A stretch of DNA of 64,000 bases, from the NCBI GenBank assembly GCA_023014485.1, contig JAJOZX010005531.1, positions 196,501 through 260,500 of the forward strand, in the 5' to 3' direction. The position numbers and the translations under genes are program-made. Under the pieces are notes generated by a model. It ran no database searches. It saw nothing but the letters and a program-made list of their open reading frames with translations, and was not told the DNA's origin. Below, in pieces: positions 10,716 through 19,942 of the stretch (within the stretch, counting starts at the first letter, position 1; each line of letters starts with the position of its first letter). This DNA is from Bathynomus jamesi. Its lineage: Eukaryota > Arthropoda > Malacostraca > Isopoda > Cirolanidae.

Positions 10716-11084
10716 TACTACTCTGACTGAAAAAGTATTTTCATAGATCAAGTCTACAAGGCTGTTTTCTAATTATGCTAATGAGTTATCCCATGAGTTT
10801 CTAGTGAGAAAAAGTTATGTACTGTACATCTAAATTGTCCAAACATGAAAACATTTTGAAACATCTGTATAATATATCCCCCCATACAATGTCTCAAAAC
10901 TAAACAAACATACCTAGGTTCCTTTAATCTTTCCCTATATTCCAATCTTCTTAGGTTAGGGATAAGCTTGGTTGTTGTACATTGTGCACCTTCAAGCATA
11001 TCAATATCATGTCTAAGGTGAGGGGACCAAGCTCGAATTAGTATTCTAAGTGAGTCCTAACACAAGAATTATATAATTTATAAG
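10716..11084 (-). pseudogene. LINE-D ORF2 C-terminal part
   Basis: On the minus strand the sequence encodes DMLEGAQCTTTKLIPNLRRL EYRERLKEP in pieces, then RLRGDxIQMF-like residues. This is the conserved C-terminal region of CR1/Jockey-type ORF2 (normally 'xxLExVQrrATKlIPxLrxLxYeeRLkxL'). It continues across the mariner into 9423-9227. Confidence 0.75.
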
Positions 11085-11415
11085 GACTTCCTTACTCTTG
11101 AGTCTTGTAACTAACATTCCTCTTAATACAGAAATAATACAGATAATAATACAGAAAATAGTCACTATTGCACTTTGGACATTTTAACCATGTAGGAATT
11201 ACACCATGATCCAAAAAAAGTTTCTTATGTTCTTGTGGTTCGGAACCCACGTAAAATTGTAGGTCCCCTCCGCCACCCCGGAGGACATACACAATACACG
11301 AACACAGTTAGGTAGACCAGCCATGAGTGGATCCTAGGGTCTTTGTTGGTCTGAAACATTATAACATTATAACATCTGATAACTTCAAAATCTAAGCTAC
11401 ACGAATCACGCATCC
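11085..11415 (-). pseudogene. Merlin (ISXO2-like) transposase N-terminal remnant, interrupted
   Basis: Minus-strand residues 11415-11378 (CSLDFEVIR) and 11218-11092 (LFLDHGVIPTWLKCPKCNSD, then FCIKRNVSY) together resemble the N-terminus of Merlin-type transposases: 'xxLxDHGLI...CPxCxxxM' followed by a second cysteine. A CR1-A tail (11219-11377) is inserted between the two pieces. No catalytic region remains. Confidence 0.55.
11219..11377 (+). repeat. CR1-A 3' tail copy
   Basis: Begins TTTCTTATGTTCTTGTGG and ends with the 8-bp tandem tail built on ATTATAAC. It is only the last 160 bp of the element, inserted into the Merlin remnant. Such extreme 5' truncation is usual for CR1. Confidence 0.8.
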
Positions 11416-11608
11416 TTAATGGAGGAAATGCAATTAATATATTTAAAGGGCCTTTGTTTCATAGTCATCCATTTATAAAGGGCTTAATGACATAACTATG
11501 GCATCTGCTGGTCCTAGATGGCATAAGGATGACATTTTTCATTAATTTTGTACTTTTTTTATTTGGTTTCTATCAATTTGCACAAGAAAAGAAAAGGTCA
11601 TTTTCCTT

Positions 11609-12162
11609 ACTAATTTTGGTCAATATTGAAGAGATGCAGCCTCCAAATTCAGATTTTTTATTCATACCAGTCGTTAGTACATATGATTTGATGAATTTAA
11701 AAAAAAACTAGACCTTGTACTTTTAAAAAATAAGGGATATATCAATTTTTTTCACTAACAATTTTTTGACATTTTCCAAGAAACTCTAGTTTTGAGAGCT
11801 GGTAACAAAAAAACAGGCCACAAAACTATCCTGCATTATTTTTTGAGAGAAATCGCGAAACTTTATCCATTGCCACAATAAAAGGTTAGTTATTTTTCTG
11901 TCAATTTAGTGAAGGTTAGGCTAACCTAACCTTCACTAAATCAACAAAAATAACTAACCTTTTATTGTGGCAGTTGATAAAGTTTTACGACTAGGAAAAT
12001 GTCAAAAAATTGTTTAAAGTGAAAAAATCAATATCTCCCTTATTTTTTAAAAGCACAATGTCTAGTTTTTTTTTAATTCATCAATCACATGTACTAACGA
12101 CTGGTATGAATAAAAATCTGAATTCAGAGGCCGTGCATCTCCTCAATATTGACCCTAATTTT
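11609..12162. repeat. Foldback (long imperfect palindrome)
   Basis: The left arm (about 11609-11929) and right arm (about 11930-12162) are inverted copies centred on GGTTAGGCTAACCTAACC. The right arm lacks roughly 90-100 bp found in the left. The outer edges read CTAATTTTGGTCAATATTGA and TCAATATTGACCCTAATT. No coding sequence is visible. Confidence 0.8.
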
Positions 12163-12229
12163 TAATGAGGATTCAGAATATATTAATATTTTTTAATAGT
12201 TTGGAGTGGTGTTAAAATGAATATTATCC

Positions 12230-12530
12230 AAAAATTAGAAAACAGCCTTGTAGACTTGATCTACAAAAATACTTTAGTTATAGAGTAGTAGATTTTTGGA
12301 ATGACTTGCCATATGATGTAGTAAACACTAAACAGTAGCTTATTAGTTAATTTTAAGAAAAATTTGGATGCTTTCACGATGCTTTGATAGTAGTAAACAA
12401 GCAGTAGCTTGCTATCCCTTGCAACTGTTGTACAACTTGGCCCTCCAGGCAGGTAGCACTATGACATATACTACTACCTGCTCTGAGGGTGGGTAGCAGT
12501 ATATGTCACACATGAAAATCTAAAGATTCA
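12230..12530 (+). pseudogene. LINE-D 3' end, second copy
   Basis: Encodes VVDFWNDLPYDVVN near 12290, the same C-terminal region as the minus-strand copy at 9227-11084, with the uninterrupted form of the mariner target. It is followed by an AT-rich tail and an imperfect hairpin around 12445-12505 (AGGTAGCACTATGACATATA / TATATGTCACAC). Confidence 0.65.
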
Positions 12531-12875
12531 GAAATCTTGACACACTGTGAAGCTCAAGATTTTCACAGCTGCGTTCTTTTCTATAGTTTTATCGTGGTGC
12601 TGGGGCCTTCAGACCCAGGACCAGGAAACTTGACAGAGCACATCGGAAGCTCATGGGCTATCAGTTGGTGGTGGTTGCAGAATTTTCCAATGTGCCATTT
12701 AAGCTGTGCATGGTTCCAAAGAAAGCAGACAGAGACACAGACACATTTTAGCTCAATAGTATAAAGGATAGTTGTACATTAGTTAGAGCCAATGTAGAGA
12801 AAACCCCAGAGTAACAATTTTTTAATAAGTGGTATTTATAGAGGTACTTTTACTCCTGAATCCAGTGGTGATGTT

Positions 12876-13262
12876 ATGCGCCATTGGTAGATTTGCGCTA
12901 TTGACCAATCATGCTGCGCTATCAAAGGATCCAATCTGTTTATTATGTATTTTTACTTACTTATTATCGGGACTACCAAACTACTTATTATATATTTTTG
13001 CTCTCGTCATTTTTGTTTAAACTAACAAAAATATCACAACTTAACCTAACCAATAGGCTGTTAACCAGTTAAGTTAATGGAATGCCCAGTTAGGTCAACT
13101 GTACACCCTTGATGATTAGTTAGATTAAGTTATGATATTTTCGTTAGTTTAAACAAAAATGACGAGAGCATAAATACATAATAAACAGATTGGATCCATT
13201 GATAGTGCAGCGCAATCAGTCGATAGCGCAAATCTACCGATGGCACATAACAGTGATATTCA
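12876..13262. repeat. Foldback with FB-core palindrome
   Basis: The outer arms (12876-13016 and 13154-13262) are inverted copies: ATTTGCGCTATTGACCAATC and ATCCAATCTGTTTATTATG have their reverse complements on the right. The centre (13017-13153) contains the family I call FB-core: CTAACGAAAATATCAC(A/G)ACTTAACCTAACCAAT with the block AGGTCAACTGTACACCCTTGA. The same core recurs at 14378, 18681, 27742, 47547, 47927 and 48415. Confidence 0.75.
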
Positions 13263-13419
13263 TTTTTTGGGGAAATGGCTGGTTTTGAAGTTATTAAATT
13301 TTTTATTTTATGTCCAATGAAAAACTTACATTCTGCAACCAATCAGTGGATTTGTTTCTTGATGATTAGCTGGATGCATATCAATTGTTGCTTTGTCATT
13401 GTGTGTGATGGTTGCAATC

Positions 13420-13930
13420 TCTTATTCATTCAAGCAGTTCAGAAGTATTTAGACAATGATGATTTGGCTGTTAAACTATTCCAGGAACATGGTGTACTTC
13501 AAACTACTAGGAAATGCAGCACCTGTAGTAATGACACTGTTTTGAGAGGTGACAGACAAGACTTTCAGTGCTACCACAAGACTGTTGACAGAAGTGGAAA
13601 AGAAAGAAGTGTTGCTCATTTTAAAAGTCTTTGTACGAGGGCACATGGCTGTCAAAAGCACATTTACCAGTACAGTATGTGCCAGTGTCAACTTGATGTT
13701 TATTAATGTGTTCCTTCATAAATTCTTTAGCCAAAAATTCTGTGTGGACAACTTTGGCATTATAAGTAATACAGTTGTTGACTAGAAAAGTTTCTATGAT
13801 GAAGTTTGCAAACAGTGGATAGATAATGAATTGGTGATAGTTAAAATTGATGAATCTAAGTTTGGCAGAAAATATAATCACAGCAGGATAGTGGAAGGTG
13901 TATTGGTTTTTTTTTTGGGAGGGGGGGTAT
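13420..13930 (+). pseudogene. Merlin (ISXO2-like) transposase, N-terminal half
   Basis: The residues run LAVKLFQEHGVLQTTRKCST with CSTCSND (zinc ribbon), a second half FQCYHKT, then after frame changes NTVVDW, FYDEVC and VKIDESKFGRKYNHSRIVEG. The last motif is the Merlin/ISXO2 'IDESKFGRRKY..H.VEG' block holding the first catalytic aspartate. Downstream sequence degenerates into poly-T and poly-G, so the DDE C-terminal half is absent. Confidence 0.75.
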
Positions 13931-14179
13931 ATATTTTAAATGACACGGGCTAGACCTGTAAATCAAAATAACTTTTTATGGAGATAGTTTTAGTCGCTTT
14001 ATTCAAATTTTTCACTCATCTTCTATGCAAACTTATTGTAGAAAATAATAATAATAATATAAATATATATATATATTTAGTATATTGTAGTCGGGGGTGG
14101 TATGACATCATGTTACTCTGACTTAATTAGTTTATTAGTTTCTGTTCTGGCTATTTTTTTTTCTAATTGGATTCAGTTT

Positions 14180-14380
14180 GGTGGTGTTTGTGATAGAATT
14201 ATGACGTGCCATTTGTGTGGTTTTGACTTTGAGAACTTGATTCATCATGTCCCCTAGATGAAGACAAAGCATTGGATATTTTTATCAATTACAGCGTTAT
14301 TCTCTCATCCTTAACTTGCCCGAAATGTGACAGTGAGTGCCTAATACAAAAAGATCAGAAGATATTTAGGTGAAATAACC
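14180..14380 (+). pseudogene. Merlin-like N-terminal remnant
   Basis: Encodes MTCHLCGFDFENLIHHVP, a stop, then in a shifted frame residues like ALDIFINYSVILSSLTCPKC and KDQKIFRC. The layout (leading Cys pair, then CPKC and a later Cys) parallels the remnants at 15320 and 13420. Similarity to Merlin is by pattern only. Confidence 0.45.
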
Positions 14381-14500
14381 AATATTAACCTGTTAGGTCA
14401 ATTGAATGCCTGGTTAGGTCAACTATACAGTGTACACCCTTGATGATTAGTTGTTAAGTCGTGATATTTTCATTAGTTTAAACAAAAATGACAAGAGCAA
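14378..14500 (+). repeat. FB-core, single arm
   Basis: Contains GGTTAGGTCAACTATACAG, TACACCCTTGATGATTAG and GTGATATTTTCATTAGTTT, the same block that forms both arms at 18681 and 27742. Here only one arm is present. Confidence 0.7.
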
Positions 14501-14536
14501 ACTTTTCTGGTGAATTTTGAGGTGTTTTGCATGTTA

Positions 14537-14833
14537 CATAAGAACATAAAAAAATTTTATAGTGGGCACACTAGGGGCCACTTCAGCCCATCAAAGTGGC
14601 TCCACTATGTAAAAACTGCCTGTACATTGGCAACAACCAATTTTTACAAAACTAATTAATTATCAATTTAAAACTAAAGATAGAATCTCTGGATCCAGAG
14701 GATCAAAATCATAATAGGCTACTATCCACAAATATGTTACACTCTATATCTATTTATAACTGAGATGCAAATATATCAGATCCAAAGAATCCAGTCAATT
14801 TCATTACTGTATCCATCAATACCAGTATCTTGC
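14537..14833 (-). repeat. CR1-A/B shared 3' UTR fragment
   Basis: Reverse copy of the block found at 34960-35265 and 53500-53810 (AGTGGAGCCACCT..., CTCTGGATCCAGAG, TATTTGCATCTCAGTTATAA). Both its 5' part and its terminal ATTATAAC tail are missing. Confidence 0.75.
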
Positions 14834-14933
14834 CAACCAAGGTCATTTACGAGATCTCGTAATATGAACATGTTAGGTTATGCTTTATTGTATAAAATGT
14901 AGTCAAAAATATATTTTTCAAGAGTATTTTGGT

Positions 14934-15060
14934 GTGCTTTGTTCAAATATGACCTTCATTTCTTGTGCAAATGAACAGAAATACAGTTGTCATTGCATGG
15001 CCCAAACACATATTTCTGTTCATTTGCACAAGAAATGAAGGTTATATTTGAACAGAGCAC
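14934..15060. repeat. Hairpin element (long stem)
   Basis: Two arms of about 48 bp (14934-14982 and 15011-15060) are near-perfect inverted copies, with GACCTTCATTTCTTGTGC at the centre of the left arm, and a loop of about 28 bp. Related hairpins lie at 16566 and 16830. Confidence 0.8.
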
Positions 15061-15319
15061 AGATAATAAGAGTTTCATCGCACTCAGAATATCAAAAGCA
15101 AATATAATTATAAAATATTAAAGCATAATTTCCTTATCATTTTCATATAAGTCACTATGCTTGCAGATGCGTCCTTACCAAATTATGTAGATTTGAATAT
15201 TATGACATTTTTGAGGCATTTTCTTCCTGCCCTTCCAATATTTGCTTGGTGACATCATAAGAACATGATATATGAGCTAGGCTTTTTAGGTTACTAGTTC
15301 CACTTATGTTACTTTCCCA

Positions 15320-15590
15320 TAGATATTAGTCGTAATGACATGTGAAGGGTGTGAATATTATTTTGAGGATTTAATAAACAAAGTGCATTCTAATGACTCC
15401 CAAGCAAAGGAAATACTATTTATAACACAATATTTTACCATTGACCCGTAACTGTGAATTGTGCGGAAATGAGTGCTCATTAGGAGAATCTCACCATAGA
15501 TTTCAGTGCAACGCGTATTCAAAAATTGCAAAAACTAAAAGATGCCAGCCTTGTGGATTTAGCATGTCTCTGGTTAGGTAAGGTTAGGTT
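15320..15590 (+). pseudogene. Merlin-like N-terminal remnant
   Basis: Starts MTCEGCEYYFEDLINKV (compare MTCHLCGFDFENLIHHV at 14197). After a frame change it gives LTRNCELCGNECSLGE, HRFQCNA and CQPCGFSMSLV. The four-cysteine zinc-ribbon layout suits the Merlin N-terminus. No catalytic motif remains. Confidence 0.45.
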
Positions 15591-16029
15591 AATTAATACC
15601 AAAATATATTTCTCGGTTAATATTCGTTTTAATGCTTTGTTTGTTTTTGATAGGAGACATTCTATGACAATTTAACATATAAATTTGTATTCAGGACACC
15701 TTGAAACCTCTGGGAAACTGATAAAAATCAAGGAAAGGTAATAATTATTTTTTATGGGAAAAAAAAAATTTAGGTGTAAAAAAGTAGCCATTATAGGTCA
15801 TTGACCGAGTATTTGCCTCTTTCCACTTTTAGAATTTTGCCAGTCCTCGTCCTCTCCAGTTTTATGGGAAGACATCTCATGGGATGGCAAAATTAAGAAA
15901 TATAGTATAGGTCAAATCAGCCAACTAAATCTAGTTTTTGTTTCATGTTACCTTATCCAACCAATCAGAGACGTGCATTTTGAATCTCCAATAATGCATA
16001 CTCATTCCAAAATCCTTATTCAGTTCAGT

Positions 16030-16500
16030 TTTTGCTATGGTTTGTCTGGGATATGATTTAGATTACTTATAAAAAAGAAGACGGTGCTGAAGTTTTCTTT
16101 ACCAGTCACAGTGTCTTATCTACTCGTGTTATTTGTCCGCAGTATGGTCATGTGTGTAATTATAGAGAAGTTGCTGACCAATATTATTGCAGACCAATAT
16201 TATTGCAGAAGATTGACTAGGGATAAGCACAGCAAAAAAAAAAAAGTGTTCCTTCTCTGTTTCCCGTCAAAAGGGCATGTGGGTTGAAAAATCTCACCTC
16301 AAACTATGGCAAAACTTATTGTACATTTGGTTATTCTTGACAAAGCATTCAACACAGCTAGATGCACAGCTCTATTTAGCGTTGGCTTCCAAGAGTATAA
16401 TTAATTGGAGGAGTTTTTGCTTCGATGTCTGTGAGTATTAGCTAGGCCAACAAGTTCAAATTGGTAGGCCTGGTGAAATTGTCTATTTATTCTTGTTGGT
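16030..16500 (+). pseudogene. Merlin-like N-terminal remnant
   Basis: Residues EDGAEVFFTSHSVLSTRVIC, PQYGHVCNYREVADQYYCRR and KHSKKKK resemble a zinc ribbon of the same group. Further on, NWRSFCFDVCE and IGRPGEIV (about 16400-16480) match the Merlin segment just before the first catalytic Asp ('W..FC.DVC...IGGPGxIVEIDE'). The IDE motif itself is lost. Confidence 0.5.
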
Positions 16501-16565
16501 CACCGCTGATTTGTACAAACATCCCAATGCTACTATTTAAGGTAAGAAATTGCAAAAAAATGCGG

Positions 16566-16755
16566 GTTAGGTTAGGTCTGAACCAAAACACATTTTTCTG
16601 GCGTTTTTAGTTCAAATCTGAACTTCATTTCTTTGGGAAATAAGCCATTTTTGAGAAATTTTCAATTTTAAAATTTCTCAAAAATGGCTCATTTCCCAAA
16701 GAAACGAAGTTCAGATTTGAACAAATCACACCAAAAAACACCAGAAAAATATGTT
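16566..16755. repeat. Hairpin element
   Basis: Inverted arms of about 75-90 bp around CAATTTTAAAATTTC. The arms include TTCAAATCTGAACTTCATTTC and end in AACCAAAACA(C/T)ATTTTTCTGG. It shares the TTTGAACAAATCAC motif with the neighbours at 14934 and 16830. Confidence 0.8.
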
Positions 16756-16829
16756 TTGGTTCAGAAAAGAGAAAAAGCACTAAAATGAATATTTACCCAT
16801 TTTTCTAATAATATTTGATGTTTTGCTTA

Positions 16830-16975
16830 GATTTTGACCTCCATTTCCCTTGAAAATGAGCCAAACTTCAAAGTACTATAACTTTGTTAGATCTCATTTC
16901 CGAGGGAAATAGAGGTCAGATTTGAACAAATCACATCAAATACTACTAGAAAAATGTATTTTGGTATGTAAAATG
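16830..16975. repeat. Hairpin element, third copy
   Basis: Inverted arms TTTGACCTCCATTTCCCTTG and its degenerate complement, closing GAGGTCAGATTTGAACAAAT then CACATCAAATACTACTAG. A further partial end follows near 17008-17040 (CACACCAAAATACACTAG). Confidence 0.7.
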
Positions 16976-17521
16976 ACTGAGTGACTCTTTATACATAATT
17001 ACCCAGAGCACACCAAAATACACTAGAAAAATGTATTTTTTATTTCAACTTCAAGCCATGTCATTTGCGACAATTACCTTTTGGGGGTATTGAGCGCATC
17101 TCAAAGAAACATTTTATTGTTCCTGTGGAGAAAAGGGGGCTAATGTAGAGAAAACCCCAGGGTATATTTACCTTAATTAGCTGAATTGAGATTGGTTTTG
17201 CAGGATTCTATTATTATTATCTCATAACTTGGATAACCTCAATAGGCCCCAGTGGCTTCATGTTTTCCAAATGAAATGTAACGTAATGTAAATCTCAAAG
17301 CTAACTGCCATGCTTATCAAATCTGTTAAATTAAAGTAGCCTTGCATTAATGGCTATGAGCCATTTAGGCATAGCTAGGCCTATACAAACTCCGGATACA
17401 ATGCCATTGGATTAAAACAACCCTACAGTCAAGAGCCTTTAAGATTTACTTATGGTCCTTAACTCTGCCTTACGATTTACAATAAAAATCAAAAATAGCA
17501 TTCAATTTTGCTAGGGATTAC
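16976..17521. other. Mostly unexplained non-coding DNA
   Basis: Apart from the partial hairpin end near 17010-17040 and a 19-bp match (AATGTAGAGAAAACCCCAG) to 12790-12810, I see no element or coding exon here. Confidence 0.5.
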
Positions 17522-17579
17522 CTGACTTAAATACTTCTGGAGTATCTGGATCTGAAGATTCATCACTTAAGTGCTCCAT
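17522..17579 (-). CDS. Candidate first coding exon of an unknown gene
   Basis: On the minus strand an ATG at 17579 opens MEHLSDESSDPDTPEVFKS and reaches a good 5' splice site, CAG/GTAATC, at 17522/17521. The acidic, serine-rich content is typical of nuclear-protein N-termini, but no family is recognisable and I found no matching downstream exon on the minus strand. A CRE-like octamer lies 295 bp upstream. It could be chance. Confidence 0.25.
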
Positions 17580-17873
17580 GATAATTAAATTTGGCCTCTA
17601 ATATATTTCATAAACTGTTTATCAAAGCCAATATTAAAGTAAAATTACTAAAAGACTAGTTCCAAGCATATTTTATAGAATAAGTACCTAAAACCCTTCC
17701 GAGCATAGGATAGCCCAGTTATTGTTGTTGTCTTCTTTTCAATCAGTTAGCAAAGCATTGGTTGGTTAGTTTAAAGCCATCTACTTTTCTCCCAAAACTT
17801 ATTTTGACTTGATCACATTCTCTCACTGACTTCAAATCAAATTCGTGGACGAAAAGAACGAAACTTGAGTTTG

Positions 17874-17881
17874 TGACGTCA
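17874..17881. promoter_or_regulatory. Perfect CRE-type octamer TGACGTCA
   Basis: A full palindromic CREB/ATF consensus. It lies upstream of the candidate minus-strand exon. One such octamer in this much sequence is not rare, so this is only suggestive. Confidence 0.25.
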
Positions 17882-17934
17882 AATGCAAACAATTTTCAGT
17901 TACGCCTACTCTTGACTAAGTAAATAGTCAGTGC

Positions 17935-18240
17935 AGGATTAAAAGCATCTGTGGGGCCCGTAGCATTTTTAGAAGACGGGACCCTATCTGCCAGAAAATA
18001 TGTTCTTTACCACCATTTTAATTTTTTAAACTTTATTATGACTTGTACAGTTTTATTCATTTTTCTCAAACTTTAGTAGTAAGTGAAAAACATGTATTTA
18101 CATAAAAATATTTCTTTTATTCATAAATGATCTATTAAATAAGCATTAGTAACACTCAATGGCATAGCTAAAAGGGGAGGGGAGCGATCGCCCCCTACCA
18201 AGCCTCAGAAAGGATTTTGTCGGAAAATTTCTACTTCTGT
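17935..18240. other. Decayed hAT-like ends
   Basis: CAGTGCAGGATTAAAAGC...GGGGCCCG at 17934 and TGGCATAGCTAAAAGGGGAG with CGCCCCCT near 18160-18200 resemble typical hAT terminal sequence. I could not pair them or find an 8-bp duplication. Confidence 0.3.
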
Positions 18241-18474
18241 CGGAAAATTTACAAGTTGTATTTGTACTTAAAAGAAGAGCTCCAATTAATTTGTACGTGT
18301 TTTCAATATATGGTTGTTGTAGTCACATTATTTTTTTCATTCTGTTATGCTGGGCAATATAATATATAATGCTGCAAATTTTCTGGTCCATTGTTACACA
18401 GAGTGTATTGTGTTTTCCTTTGTGAATCATTTTCTGGTAAAACTTTACAAGACACCCGTATTGCCATGAAACAT

Positions 18475-18992
18475 GCTACAGTAACGAAACATATATCAAT
18501 CGACAGAGCATAAAAAAATGGTGCAAGCAGCTATGTATTATTTTGAAAATATTAGAAAATAACAAAGTTATGACACTATGAAGAAGTTACTAGGCCTATC
18601 ATAGCTTACACCATTTGGATCTTTTCCGTTTCATGTACTGTTTCCGATTTTGTTGAAAATAAGATATTTAATGTAGGTAACTGAATGCCTGGTTTGGTCA
18701 ACTGTATGCCCTTGATGATTGGTTAGGTTAAGTCGTGATATTTTCGTTAGTTTTAACGAAAATATCACAACTTAACCTAACCAATCGTCAAGGGCGTACA
18801 GTTGACCTAACCGGGAATTCAGTTAATCTCCAGTCAATATCTTATTTTTAACAAAATCAGAAACAGTACATGAAAAGGAAAAGATCCCACCATTTTTTAT
18901 ACATACTAACGAAAATATCACGACTTAACCTAACCAATCATCAAGGGCATACAGTTGACCTAACCAGGCATTCAGTTACCTACATTAAATAT
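18475..18992. repeat. Palindromic FB element with flanking repeat R2
   Basis: Centred near 18757 (GTTAGTTTTAACGAAAAT), the arms carry the FB-core block and, outside it, the repeat TGTACTGTTTCCGATTTTGT (18635-18665), whose inverse appears at 18855-18885. Beyond 18900 a third FB-core arm follows. The outer part 18475-18665 (R2) is repeated in inverted form at 26919-27105. Confidence 0.75.
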
Positions 18993-19002
18993 CTTATTTT
19001 AA

Positions 19003-19494
19003 TGTTATAATGTTATAATGTTTCAGACCAACAAAGACCCTAGGATCCACTCATGGCTGGTCTACCTAACTGTGTTCGTAATTGTGTATTGTGTATGTCC
19101 TCCGTGGTGGAGGAGGGGACCTACAATTTTACGTGGGTTCCGAACCACAAGAACATAAGAAATTTATGTAACAACTTCCTGTACATTGGCAAAGACAAAT
19201 TTTGCAAAACTAAATAATTATTAATTTAAAATTAATTAATTAATTATTGATTTAAAATTAATTAATTATCGATTTAAAACTAAAAATAGAATCTCTGGAT
19301 CCAGAGGATCAAGTCATAATAGACTACTATCCACAAATATGTTACACTCTATATCGATTTATAACCGACGTGCAAATATATCAGATCCAAAGAATCCAGT
19401 CAATTTCATTACGATATCCATCAATACTAGTACCTTGCCAACGAAAAATAAGTCACGGTCCATATCGATTGCAGACCAAGTCACAATTTACAAC
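19003..19494 (-). repeat. CR1-A copy 1: distal 3' UTR
   Basis: Terminal part of the CR1-A 3' UTR on the minus strand, ending in the ATTATAAC tandem at 19003-19020. It was continuous with 23696-24001 before the hAT element (19503-23687) inserted. The join is proven by the 8-bp duplication and by the uninterrupted copies at 34900-34950 and 53420-53470. Confidence 0.85.
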
Positions 19495-19512
19495 CATATA
19501 CACAGAGATGGG

Positions 19513-19640
19513 CACGATCTTGATCTTGAAGATCACTTTTATTATGGTGATCTTGATCTTGATCTAAGATCACTTTATTTCTTGTGATCTTGATCTTGAA
19601 GATCACTTTAGACTTCAAGATCACTTTTAATTTCAGATTC
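19513..19640. repeat. Left subterminal GATCTTGA repeats of the hAT
   Basis: Repeated GATCTTGATCTTGAAGATCAC and related forms on both strands. Short clustered subterminal repeats are the usual transposase binding sites of hAT elements. Confidence 0.8.
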
Positions 19641-19942
19641 TTAAATATGCCGCTATGCGAATGTCATTTGTTTTTTGTCCAAGCGACATCTGGTGGCAAC
19701 TTTGTTCAACACCGACTGTTTATGTTTTCTGTTAGTTGGGTGACTTGCGTCATGCGTGGGCTCATGGAAGGTGTAGTTGCTGTGGAATTTAGGCTCGTAA
19801 AAAGTGTAATTTACTGTGCAATTATGTTAAAAGTGTTCTATTAATATATTATTATATATAGGCATAAAATATAGCCTATAGGTCCGTATTCATAATAAAT
19901 TAATTCTAAACATATTTTATTTACAGATTGAATTTTTTAATA

